A stretch of 10,895 nucleotides of DNA. It comes from Jaaginema sp046541115 (GTDB lineage Bacteria > Cyanobacteriota > Cyanobacteriia > Cyanobacteriales > Spirulinaceae). The notes under the pieces were generated by a model, which had not been told where the DNA came from, searched no databases, and was given only the letters and a program-made list of their open reading frames with translations. A program made the position numbers and the translations under genes. The DNA is taken from assembly GCA_046541115.1 (NCBI GenBank), contig JBKHDX010000171.1, positions 1-10,895 of the forward strand. The letters are read 5' to 3'. Of the stretch, positions 1 to 5,716 are shown piece by piece; within the stretch, counting starts at the first letter, position 1; every line of letters starts with the position of its first letter.

Positions 1-22
1 GTTATTTGTTTTGACGGCGGGT

Positions 23-49
23 TTTATGACACAAAAATAAGGTCATAAA
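23..49. repeat. Short inverted repeat at the left edge
   Basis: TTTATGAC (23-30) is matched by GTCATAAA (42-49), giving a perfect 8-bp stem with an 11-nt loop. No T-run follows on either strand close enough to make it a convincing intrinsic terminator. It lies beyond the 3' end of the minus-strand peptidase gene. The rest of 1-156 shows no gene. Confidence 0.35.
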
Positions 50-156
50 CTTGGGACGATAGAACCGATTTTAAAAAAGGCTCAACGCTTTGCAGTTTTG
101 CTCATTACAGCCCCAAAAAGTAAAATCAAGTTGCAAAGAAATTCATGAGTCATTAG

Positions 157-1083
157 TTAAGATAATAACTCTAAAATAACTCGCTCTAATCCTGCGACAA
201 CCCTGGCTAAACAATCGTAATTTACTTTATCGGGTGTGTCTTCGGATGTATGATAATAAGGATAGCGAAAAGGGGCAGTATCGGTAATCATTAAAGCCGG
301 ATAACCCACTTGCCAAAATGACCAATGATCCGACCATCCCACCCCCGAAATTCCATCGGGTAATGCCGTTCCTTCGGAGGGAAATTGGGTATGAGAACGA
401 AACGATTTAACGACTCGTTTGATGAATTTTTGGGACGACAAATTACTCACAAAACTAATAAAATTCCCCGTCACCGGATAAATGTTATTTAACAAGCCAA
501 TGGGATATTGTTGGCTTCCCGGTTGATCGGAATAATAACCTATGGTTTCTAAACTCATCATCCCGATAATGTTTTCATTGAGACTGCGACAGCGACGGGC
601 ATAAACTAAACTGCCCATATTTTTAGTACAGAAAAATGGCGGTTCTTCGTTAACAAATGCCACAAAACGCAATGTTTTAGGAAACTGCCGCCCTTGAAAT
701 GCCCTTGCTAATGCCAACAATGCTACCACACCAGATCCATTATCATTTGCCCCCGGACTACCAACCACAGAATCATAATGCGCCCCAACTATCAGAATTT
801 CATCGGCTTTTTCAGTACCGGGAATTTCAACTTCGATATTATTAAAGCGTCGGTTGTCAATGTCGTAGCCTTGAAATTTAACAGTATAGTCTGCGGCTTC
901 TAAACAAGAAACTAAGAAATCTTCAGCCACTTGTAAATTCTCATACTGGCGATAATTATGTTCGCCAATTTCACCTGCAAAATACTCTAAATCTTGTTTT
1001 AAATCGAGGGACAATTGTTGTTCATAAGCAGTCAAAAGGGGTAACTGTTCCTTATAACTTTCTCCCGGCATTCCCAGAAACAT
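157..1083 (-). CDS. M28-family zinc aminopeptidase-like protein
   Basis: This 308-residue protein belongs to the M28 group of co-catalytic zinc metallopeptidases, which remove N-terminal residues or cleave small peptides. The expected ligands are visible: H102 in AHYDS, bridging D114 in NDNGSG, E146-E147 in NEE (catalytic base, then metal ligand), E179 in SLETIGYY where the family has D or E, and H278 in YYHTSEDTPD. SDHWSF (251-256) matches a conserved loop seen in the family. No signal peptide or membrane segment is evident, so it is probably cytoplasmic, although many relatives are exported. The ATG start has an AGGA about 9 nt upstream; a second Met at residue 5 is a possible alternative. 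It is divergent from the lipoprotein gene. The substrate is unknown; the family call is secure, the specificity is not. Confidence 0.9.
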   Translation of the reverse strand: MFLGMPGESYKEQLPLLTAYEQQLSLDLKQDLEYFAGEIGEHNYRQYENLQVAEDFLVSCLEAADYTVKFQGYDIDNRRFNNIEVEIPGTEKADEILIVGAHYDSVVGSPGANDNGSGVVALLALARAFQGRQFPKTLRFVAFVNEEPPFFCTKNMGSLVYARRCRSLNENIIGMMSLETIGYYSDQPGSQQYPIGLLNNIYPVTGNFISFVSNLSSQKFIKRVVKSFRSHTQFPSEGTALPDGISGVGWSDHWSFWQVGYPALMITDTAPFRYPYYHTSEDTPDKVNYDCLARVVAGLERVILELLS

Positions 1084-1185
1084 AATTTTACATCCTAAAT
1101 GTTTTGATTTCGGTCAGTCGTTGAGTGTATTTTACTGACGCTGACTCACCCGATAAACTAATTGTGAGTTTACTAATACAAAAAA

Positions 1186-1776
1186 ATGCTCAAAGCGATC
1201 GCGACTTTATTCCTAATCCTACTCCTTAATAGCTGCAATCGTAACCCTGACACGACCACAGAAATACCCACCCCCGACGAAACCATAGCTGCAAGCCCTC
1301 CAGCAAGCCCGGCAAGCCCCGCAAATGGGGAATTAGGTCAAACTTGCACTAACAAACAAATTGGCTATACTATCGGCTATCCTGGAGACTGGAAAACCAA
1401 TACCGGGGATGTGGTGGAGGCTTGTCAAGTTTTTGACCCCGATGTACCACAAATTCCCGAACAAACCGAAACTTTTGACGAAGCGGTATTTATCCGTCTT
1501 GCTCAAATTTCTCTAGAAAAAGTTACGGTTAAAAGCAACACGCAAACGGAATTATCTCGCGAAAAAACTTTGCTTAAAAATAATAAAACTGCCGTGGTTA
1601 TTGAAGCTGAAGCTACCGGACAAGGCTTGTTACCCAAAGGCATTCAGTCTTATCGTTACTATGTGGAGATGGGGGACGAAACTTTGATTGCAGAAACTTT
1701 TGATGTAGAGGGGCAAGATTATCAACGCAATAAAGCTATTCTCGACCAAATGATGCAGACTTTGGAGTTGAATTGA
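1186..1776 (+). CDS. Lipoprotein with PsbP-like domain
   Basis: The 196-residue product starts with a short hydrophobic signal (about residues 3-15) ending in LLNSC. This is a lipobox-like site with Cys17 as the predicted lipidated residue; Asn at -2 is somewhat unusual. A Pro/Ser/Ala-rich linker with repeated ASP-type units (about residues 36-47) follows. The remainder starts IGYTIGYPGDW, which resembles the opening of PsbP-like/Mog1-fold domains common in cyanobacterial lipoproteins. The product is therefore likely anchored to a membrane facing the periplasm or thylakoid lumen. Its stop overlaps the start of the PRPP-synthetase-like gene (TGATG), implying co-transcription and coupled translation. 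Its actual role is unknown; the PsbP-like assignment rests on motif resemblance only. The GCGATCGC octamer falls in codons 4-6. Confidence 0.75.
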   Translation: MLKAIATLFLILLLNSCNRNPDTTTEIPTPDETIAASPPASPASPANGELGQTCTNKQIGYTIGYPGDWKTNTGDVVEACQVFDPDVPQIPEQTETFDEAVFIRLAQISLEKVTVKSNTQTELSREKTLLKNNKTAVVIEAEATGQGLLPKGIQSYRYYVEMGDETLIAETFDVEGQDYQRNKAILDQMMQTLELN

Positions 1777-2687
1777 TGAGTGGGAATTTGACTTTATTGA
1801 GTGGGACAGCTAATCCAGTTTTAGCCCGTGCGATCGCATCTTACCTGAATTTAAGTTTAGGCGCGATCGCGATCGCACACCACCCCGACGGCGAAGTTGC
1901 CGTACAATTGCAACAATCCGTTAAAAATCATCCCGTCGTCATCATTCAACCCACCTCACCCCCCGTAGATTGCCATCTCATCGAACTTCTCGCCATTGCA
2001 GATGCGTGTCGTCGGGCAGGGGCAAGTCAGCTTACCGCCATTATGCCCTATTTCGGCTATGGGCGATCGGACAAACGCCGTCCTGGGGAACAACAGCCAA
2101 TTATGGCGCGTTTGGTGGCGCAAATGCTAGAAACCGCCGGAATTAACCGTATTATTACCGTAGACCCCCACGCCCCGCAACTTACGGGCTTTTTCCACAT
2201 TCCTATTCAAACTTTATCTGCTGTCTCCGTTTTGAGCAACGCCCTCAAACCCCATCTCCGGGATAATCTCATTGTCGTTTCTCCTGACAGTGGGGGGATT
2301 TCGCGGGCTGTAGCATTTTCCCAACATCTCAACACCGAAATTGCCATTCTGCACAAACAACGCCAAAGCGATAAAGAAACCCGCGTTACCAATTTAATGG
2401 GGGATGTTGCGGGGAAAACTTGTTTAATTGTTGATGATATGATTTCTACAGGGGGTACATTGGCAAACGCGATCGCAGTCCTTAAAGATGCTGGTGCAAA
2501 TCCAGAAGTTATTGTTGCTGCAACTCACGGTTTATTTGTCCAAAATGCCCGCCAAAACCTCGATAATCCTTCCTTACAAAGAATTTTTGTAACCGATACA
2601 ATTCCGCAACAAACTGAAAATTGGCCCCAGTTAGAAGTGGTGTCCCTGGCTTCGATGATTGCCCAGGCAATTGATAATTGTGAATAG
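1776..2687 (+). CDS. Ribose-phosphate pyrophosphokinase-like protein (divergent paralogue)
   Basis: This 303-residue protein has the two phosphoribosyltransferase-type domains of PRPP synthetase, which makes PRPP from ribose 5-phosphate and ATP. Family motifs in order are HPDGE (36-40, usually SDGE), PYFGYGRSDKRRPGE (91-105), VDPHAPQLTGFF (129-140, usually VDLHAGQIQGFF), VVSPDSGG (167-174) and the PRPP loop IVDDMISTGGT (218-228, usually DDMIDTAGT). The ATG at 1776 is preferred over the in-frame TTG at 1773 because GGAG lies 8 nt upstream of it and the ATG overlaps the preceding TGA. The variant motifs and slightly short length suggest a paralogue rather than the main housekeeping enzyme. It may still be a real PRPP synthetase, since all core motifs are present, but its substrate or regulation could differ. 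It is coupled to the upstream lipoprotein gene. Confidence 0.85.
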   Translation: MSGNLTLLSGTANPVLARAIASYLNLSLGAIAIAHHPDGEVAVQLQQSVKNHPVVIIQPTSPPVDCHLIELLAIADACRRAGASQLTAIMPYFGYGRSDKRRPGEQQPIMARLVAQMLETAGINRIITVDPHAPQLTGFFHIPIQTLSAVSVLSNALKPHLRDNLIVVSPDSGGISRAVAFSQHLNTEIAILHKQRQSDKETRVTNLMGDVAGKTCLIVDDMISTGGTLANAIAVLKDAGANPEVIVAATHGLFVQNARQNLDNPSLQRIFVTDTIPQQTENWPQLEVVSLASMIAQAIDNCE

Positions 2688-2768
2688 GGGACATTTTGTT
2701 GATATCGATATATCCTTATCGCATTTTTTGAGAGATTTTCATCAAAAAATTTTTTATATTCTAAAGGC

Positions 2769-2798
2769 TTGACTTGGGAGAAAAGTTCGTGGTACTAT
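2769..2798 (+). promoter_or_regulatory. Sigma-70-like promoter inside repeat copy 1
   Basis: TTGACT (2769-2774) and TACTAT (2793-2798) are separated by 18 nt. The aligned positions in copy 2 also hold a -35/-10 pair with an 18-nt spacer, even though the -10 bases differ. Transcription would run rightward into the inverted repeat and then antisense to the 3' end of the nuclease gene. No expression evidence is available. Confidence 0.45.
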
Positions 2799-2867
2799 TT
2801 TTTCATAATGGGAATATTGACTTTTGTTTTTGAGTGCAAACACTTCCATTATATAAAAATAGTATCC
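2791..2867. repeat. Imperfect inverted repeat within copy 1
   Basis: The arm 2791-2814 is nearly complementary to 2844-2867, with only a few mismatches and one bulge, around a 29-nt loop. The left arm includes the -10 box of the rightward promoter; the right arm read on the minus strand contains TATAAT. A second, perfect 12-bp inverted repeat, GGGAATATTGAC (2810-2821) with GTCAATATTCCC (2913-2924), shares bases 2810-2814 with the first stem, so the two structures would compete. Confidence 0.65.
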
Positions 2868-2978
2868 CAAAAAGCGCGATCGCGCAACCCCCCCAAATTC
2901 AAAAAAATTCCCGTCAATATTCCCCTCAAAAAAAGCCATTTGCGTAGAGCGTATAAGCCGCTACGATGAGTCAAAGAC

Positions 2979-3629
2979 CTATTCCTGCTGGCTGAGAATC
3001 TGCGTTCCTAAAGCCTTGAGAATTTGCGCGACTTGTCCCAATTCATGACGACGAGGAAACAGCGAAAACGAGCGAGAGATATCATATTCGTCTCTAGTTC
3101 CTAACTTCAAAAAAACAAATTCATCCCCGTTTGTTGCCATACCATAATTGGGTAGTTGGCGATTGGGATTAGCTGCCATATAAGCCAAAAGTTGAGGAAA
3201 AGCCGCAGGAACAGAAATACTTGTTCGCTTCGATTCAACTGTCAAAATCCAAAGTTGCTCTTGCACCACCAGTACATCAATAAAGCCTCGGATTGTGTCG
3301 ATTGGGTCTTCCAATTCTAAAGCAATGCCGTGAGGAGATTTGAGGCGGAAAGGTGGATCGATAAAACCCAGAAGTTCGAGTAAAGGTGCAGTGACAACCA
3401 GGTTAATTGTACCTTCTAGAAGTAAGCCATCGGCACGATGATAATCATAGCGGCGTTTGAGGCGATTGAGGCTGACTTGTTCTTCAGCCGTAAGAGAAGG
3501 CAGGTTATCAGTCCACTCCGAGAAAAAATCATCTCTTTCAGTTAGCACAAATCCCAGACGTTGTTGCAAATCATTTAGGGTTGTGATGGTTTCTCGGATT
3601 CCTTTGCTAGTCACCACGACAATCGACAA
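2979..3629 (-). CDS. PD-(D/E)XK nuclease-like protein, related to type I R-subunit N-termini
   Basis: The 216-residue protein has the pattern of the PD-(D/E)XK nuclease fold. An early helix has E71 (LLEGTINLVVTAPLLELLGF), then D118 in GFIDVLVV, E132-S-K134 in LTVESKR on the next strand, and Q146...Y150 in PQLLAYM, the Q-x3-Y helix seen after the active site in HsdR-like nucleases. No helicase, methylase or specificity gene is nearby, so it is not an intact restriction system. The start is a TTG at 3627-3629, because an in-frame TAG lies 12 nt upstream; GTG codons at residues 5-6 are alternatives. Similar stand-alone proteins are common in cyanobacteria with no known function. Fold assignment is moderate to good; nuclease activity is inference. 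Confidence 0.7.
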   Translation of the reverse strand: MSIVVVTSKGIRETITTLNDLQQRLGFVLTERDDFFSEWTDNLPSLTAEEQVSLNRLKRRYDYHRADGLLLEGTINLVVTAPLLELLGFIDPPFRLKSPHGIALELEDPIDTIRGFIDVLVVQEQLWILTVESKRTSISVPAAFPQLLAYMAANPNRQLPNYGMATNGDEFVFLKLGTRDEYDISRSFSLFPRRHELGQVAQILKALGTQILSQQE

Positions 3630-3742
3630 TTTTTGAGACTATAGCGTTTATTGTAGAGCGCGATCGCGTCTCTCGGATATCATAATAATGGGGTGCATTA
3701 CCCTTCGCGCTTCGCCCCTTACGACTCAACTATAGGGATACA

Positions 3743-4210
3743 TTAACCCGCCCAACCATAATCTGTTGCACCATGAGCGCGTAATAATTCTGTCATTTCC
3801 CGACTGCCCCTCGCGTTACTAAGGGGAGTTGTACGGAGTAAGCTTCTACTATTGACATTGGCACCATGAGCGATGAGTAACTCAGCAACTTCTAAATGGC
3901 CGTACCAGGCTGCACGGTGCAGTGGAGTTTCAGCCTGTAATGGTTGTTTAGCATCAACGTTTGCACCGCTAGCGAGGAGAAGCTCTGCCACTTCGAGAAG
4001 ACCTGACTCTGCTGCATAATGTAATGGGGAATCGATGGAGCCACGCTGAAAATTCACATCTGCTCCCTTGGCCACGAGGAGTTCAATGATTTCTCGATGC
4101 TTCAGCCACATTGCTAAATGCAAGGGAGTTGCCGCAGTGACGATCTCTGTTACAGAGCGATCGCGCTTATTCTCCTTGTTCGGCTTGATCGAAACCCAAA
4201 AGAACGGCAT
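3743..4210 (-). CDS. Ankyrin-repeat protein, four repeats
   Basis: The 155-residue product contains four consecutive ankyrin repeats, anchored at TPLH (28-31), SPLH (61-64), TPLH (95-98) and a degenerate TPL (128-130), spaced 33-34 residues apart. Repeats 1-3 are followed by ELL-type helices and GA(D/N)V turns. Ankyrin stacks bind protein partners; no catalytic domain is attached, and the protein ends shortly after repeat 4. The ATG at 4210 lies inside the ParD-like gene, in another frame, so the first 14 or so residues are encoded by antitoxin codons. The true start may therefore lie further downstream, or the gene may be a 5'-truncated remnant of a longer ankyrin gene. The order ParD then ankyrin on the same strand implies co-transcription. 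Confidence 0.75.
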   Translation of the reverse strand: MPFFWVSIKPNKENKRDRSVTEIVTAATPLHLAMWLKHREIIELLVAKGADVNFQRGSIDSPLHYAAESGLLEVAELLLASGANVDAKQPLQAETPLHRAAWYGHLEVAELLIAHGANVNSRSLLRTTPLSNARGSREMTELLRAHGATDYGWAG

Positions 4211-4364
4211 CCCGCAACGCTTGGCTTCTAATATCGAGCATTCGATCCTGTTGCTCCATCAAGCGCAAAGCTTCGCGAATCACTTCACTGGCATTATTGT
4301 ACAAGCCCGAAGCGACTTTTTCTTTAACCATTTCTTCGAGACGGGGAGTGAGAGAAACGTGCAT
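4167..4364 (-). CDS. ParD-like ribbon-helix-helix antitoxin, C-terminally short, no toxin partner
   Basis: The 65-residue product opens with HVSLTPRLEEMVKEKVASGLYNNASEVIREALRLM in its first 37 residues, the ribbon-helix-helix DNA-binding unit of the ParD/CopG family. It continues into the linker seen in ParD proteins (QALRDAVLLGFDQAEQGE) but stops there. A full ParD normally runs about 20-25 residues further, the part that contacts ParE. No ParE follows; instead an ankyrin gene overlaps its 3' end by 44 nt. The stop codon directly abuts a HIP1-containing palindrome (4157-4166). It may survive as a stand-alone repressor or be a decaying antitoxin. The other ParD-like protein in this window (5444-5716) keeps the full C-terminus. 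Confidence 0.75.
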   Translation of the reverse strand: MHVSLTPRLEEMVKEKVASGLYNNASEVIREALRLMEQQDRMLDIRSQALRDAVLLGFDQAEQGE

Positions 4365-4412
4365 AATTCGGATGGCATGGTTACACTTCTATGCTGCACC
4401 GAGCAACAAAGA

Positions 4413-4441
4413 TTGTCAATTTTTGTCAGATTTTGTAGAGT
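4413..4441 (+). promoter_or_regulatory. Possible promoter ahead of the xisH remnant
   Basis: TTGTCA (4413-4418) and TAGAGT (4436-4441) are separated by 17 nt. They point toward the xisH remnant and the antitoxin/Doc genes, 47 nt before the remnant's GTG. The match is modest and based on consensus only. Confidence 0.3.
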
Positions 4442-4487
4442 TCGGGCTACCATAAAAACAGATTACCGCAACGCGATCGCGCTTTTT

Positions 4488-4610
4488 GTGTTTGCTAAAG
4501 ATGTTTACCGCGATCGAGTCAAAATAGCTCTACAAAAAGAGGATTGGCTCGTTACTCACGATCCTCTTTTGATAGAATTATCTTCGGGAAGGCTAGAAAT
4601 CGATAAATGA
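4488..4610 (+). pseudogene. xisH: Truncated xisH (fdxN element excision controlling factor family), N-terminal part only
   Basis: Reading from the GTG at 4488, the 40-residue product FAKDVYRDRVKIALQKEDW...VTHDPLLIEL...RLEID closely follows the start of XisH proteins (typical pattern: A-[KR]-D-x-[YF]-H-x-x-V-K-x-A-L-x-K-x-G-W-x-I-T-H-D-P-L). It ends at a TGA immediately after LEIDK. XisH proteins are about 135-140 residues, so roughly the last 100, including the downstream ExK-type conserved region, are missing. No xisI follows; an unrelated antitoxin gene starts 7 nt after the stop. This looks like a deletion or replacement that removed the rest of an xisHI pair. The family match is by memory of the conserved N-terminus. 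Confidence 0.65.
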
Positions 4611-4617
4611 TAAAGCC

Positions 4618-4815
4618 ATGAAAAACCAGATAACCAAACAAACAATTATTCAAGAAATAGAGCGAATGTCTGATGCTGACTTAATCCAAGTTTTAGATTA
4701 TATTAAAACCTTAAAAGCCAAAGCAAAATCAACCGAAACCACTGAAGTTTGGCAAATTTATCTGCAATCCGAACAAGAACGTCAAGCAGTTTATCGTCGC
4801 CTTGCTCAATCCTAA
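4618..4815 (+). CDS. Small putative antitoxin paired with the Doc-like toxin
   Basis: The 65-residue, charged, mostly helical protein (QTIIQEIERMSDADLIQVLDYIKTLKAK near the N-terminus) has the shape of small cyanobacterial antitoxins whose N-terminal half reads I-x-x-L-p-x-x-x-L-x-x-[VL]-L-D-[YF]-I. The C-terminal half (EVWQIYLQSEQERQAVYRRLAQS) would be the toxin-binding tail. Its 3' end overlaps the toxin start by 14 nt, the usual antitoxin-first arrangement. It lacks an obvious Phd/YefM fold signature and contains no clear (S/T)xxxE(G/N) Fic-inhibitory motif, so its mode of neutralisation is not evident. No strong Shine-Dalgarno sequence precedes the ATG. The antitoxin role is inferred from position and size. 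Confidence 0.65.
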   Translation: MKNQITKQTIIQEIERMSDADLIQVLDYIKTLKAKAKSTETTEVWQIYLQSEQERQAVYRRLAQS

Positions 4816-5188
4816 GTTTATCCCTAAACCCGTTATTTTAATGATTCACACCAGACAAATTGAGCAGTTTGGTGGAACGAATGGATTGCGTGACGAAGGT
4901 TTGTTGGACTCGGCTTTAGCACAACCGCAGGCTACCTTTGGGGGAGAATTTTTACATCCAACTGTTGCAGCTCAAGCGGGTGCTTATCTTTATCATTTAG
5001 TAATGAATCATCCTTTTATTGATGGCAATAAACGCACTGCATTTGCGGTAATGGATGTTTTTTTACGAGTTAATGATTATCAACTCATTCTCTCAGATGA
5101 TGAAGCTTACAACGTAGTTATTCGAGTGGTCAAGCGAGAGTTAACCAAATCCAATCTTATTGATGAATTGGGTTTAGCAATTCGCTAA
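4802..5188 (+). CDS. doc: Doc-type Fic-fold toxin
   Basis: The 128-residue protein matches the Doc (death on curing) group of the Fic superfamily. IHTRQIEQFGGTNGLRD (15-31) and LLDSALAQPQATFGGE (34-49) are typical of the group. The catalytic loop is HPFIDGNKRTA (70-80), with H70 and the N-K-R anchor in place of the G-x-G-R of classical Fic AMP transferases. Doc of phage P1 phosphorylates EF-Tu and stops translation; the same activity here is inference. The TTG at 4802 is preferred because residues before the in-frame ATG at 4841 (PKFIPKPVILMI) line up with the start of Doc proteins, and because it overlaps the antitoxin gene; starting at 4841 would give 115 residues. The motif is intact, so the toxin is probably functional. 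Confidence 0.85.
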   Translation: MLNPKFIPKPVILMIHTRQIEQFGGTNGLRDEGLLDSALAQPQATFGGEFLHPTVAAQAGAYLYHLVMNHPFIDGNKRTAFAVMDVFLRVNDYQLILSDDEAYNVVIRVVKRELTKSNLIDELGLAIR

Positions 5189-5223
5189 AAGTTACTATCA
5201 AAAATTTTTTAAGTTTTTAGGGC

Positions 5224-5253
5224 TTGCGTTGAAAGAAAGAGTCGTGATATACT
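5224..5253 (+). promoter_or_regulatory. Sigma-70-like promoter inside repeat copy 2
   Basis: TTGCGT (5224-5229) and TATACT (5248-5253) are separated by 18 nt, at exactly the positions of the promoter-like boxes of copy 1. This copy points at the ParD/ParE-remnant pair starting at 5444 and could supply its transcription. Confidence 0.45.
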
Positions 5254-5322
5254 TTTTACATAATGGGAATATCGACGCTTTCCAACGAACGCAAACACTT
5301 CCATTATATAAAAATAGTATCC
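5246..5322. repeat. Imperfect inverted repeat within copy 2
   Basis: The arm 5246-5269 is nearly complementary to 5299-5322, with a 29-nt loop, the same geometry as in copy 1. The outer 12-bp inverted repeat of copy 1 is degraded here (GGGAATATCGAC against CTCAAACATTCCC). Confidence 0.6.
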
Positions 5323-5443
5323 GAAAAAGCGCCATTAGGCAACCCCCCAAATCCAAAAAAATTTCGCTCAAACATTCCCCTCAAAAAATGCTGTTTGGGT
5401 AGAGCTAAATCTAGCACATATTTAATTCAGATTCTAACAACTT

Positions 5444-5716
5444 ATGAACATTACTTTAAATTCAGAGCAACAAAAATTCATTCAGTCTCAAATCAAAAAA
5501 GGACGATATACCGATAGTCAAGAAGTTATTAATAAAGCTTTAGAATTACTCGAAAAACAAGAACAAAAATACGAACAATGGCTGACTGAAACTCGCCAAA
5601 AAGTTCAAGTTGGTATCGAGCAATTAGAAAGAGGAGAAAAAATTGATGGGGAAGTCGCGATCGCGCAACTCCAAGATAAGCTAAAAAAAATGCGTTCCGA
5701 TCGAATTAGTGAATAA
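5444..5716 (+). CDS. parD: ParD-family ribbon-helix-helix antitoxin
   Basis: The 90-residue protein has the ParD layout. An N-terminal ribbon-helix-helix (MNITLNSEQQKFIQSQIKKG, then Y-T-D-S-Q-E-V-I-N-K-A-L-E-L-L-E) forms the DNA-binding dimer. A long helical tail with TRQKVQVGIEQLERGEKIDG and QLQDKLKKM normally wraps ParE. ParD proteins repress their own operon and neutralise the gyrase-targeting toxin ParE. The downstream parE overlaps its stop by 8 nt but is truncated, so this antitoxin has no working cis partner. It lies 38 nt after repeat copy 2, whose promoter-like boxes may drive it. No clear Shine-Dalgarno sequence is seen. Confidence 0.85.
   Translation: MNITLNSEQQKFIQSQIKKGRYTDSQEVINKALELLEKQEQKYEQWLTETRQKVQVGIEQLERGEKIDGEVAIAQLQDKLKKMRSDRISE

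Larger units (their letters stand above)
2741..2950 (+). repeat. Copy 1 of a ~210-bp dispersed repeat
   Basis: This stretch aligns almost without gaps to 5197-5405. Shared blocks include ATCAAAAA plus a T-run at the left end, GGCTTG, CATAATGGGAATAT, an identical block at 2835-2867 (key core ATTATATAAAAATAGTATCC), AACCCCCC, ATTCCCCTCAAAAAA and GTAGAGC at the right end. In a 47-nt stretch compared by hand (2766-2812 with 5221-5267) 35 positions match, so overall identity is probably around 70-75%. It lies between the prs-like gene and the minus-strand nuclease gene and holds no transposase. Copy 1 contains a HIP1 octamer (about 2875-2882) where copy 2 has CCATTAGG instead. Confidence 0.85.
5197..5405 (+). 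repeat. Copy 2 of the ~210-bp dispersed repeat
   Basis: This is the second copy, in the same orientation as 2741-2950 and nearly the same length. It begins 8 nt after the Doc stop and ends 38 nt before the second ParD gene, filling the gap between them. The block corresponding to ATTATATAAAAATAGTATCC (5303-5322) is identical between copies, while the matching left arm differs at several positions. Confidence 0.85.

Noticed and set aside
1113..1139. GTCAGT...ACTGAC as an operator in the divergent peptidase/lipoprotein spacer
   Set aside because: The half-sites are only 6 bp with a 15-nt gap; too weak to call.
2741..2950. Repeat copy 1 as an insertion sequence
   Set aside because: No transposase, no clear terminal inverted repeats or target-site duplication visible; left as an unclassified dispersed repeat.
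3675..3722. GGGGTGCATTACCC with GCTTCGCCCC as a REP-like element
   Set aside because: It resembles a common cyanobacterial intergenic palindrome, but only one imperfect copy is present, so it cannot be supported from this window.
4068..4610. Long plus-strand open frame of 180 codons
   Set aside because: Most of it is antisense to the ankyrin and ParD genes; only its last ~40 codons (4488-4610) have coding meaning, as the xisH remnant.
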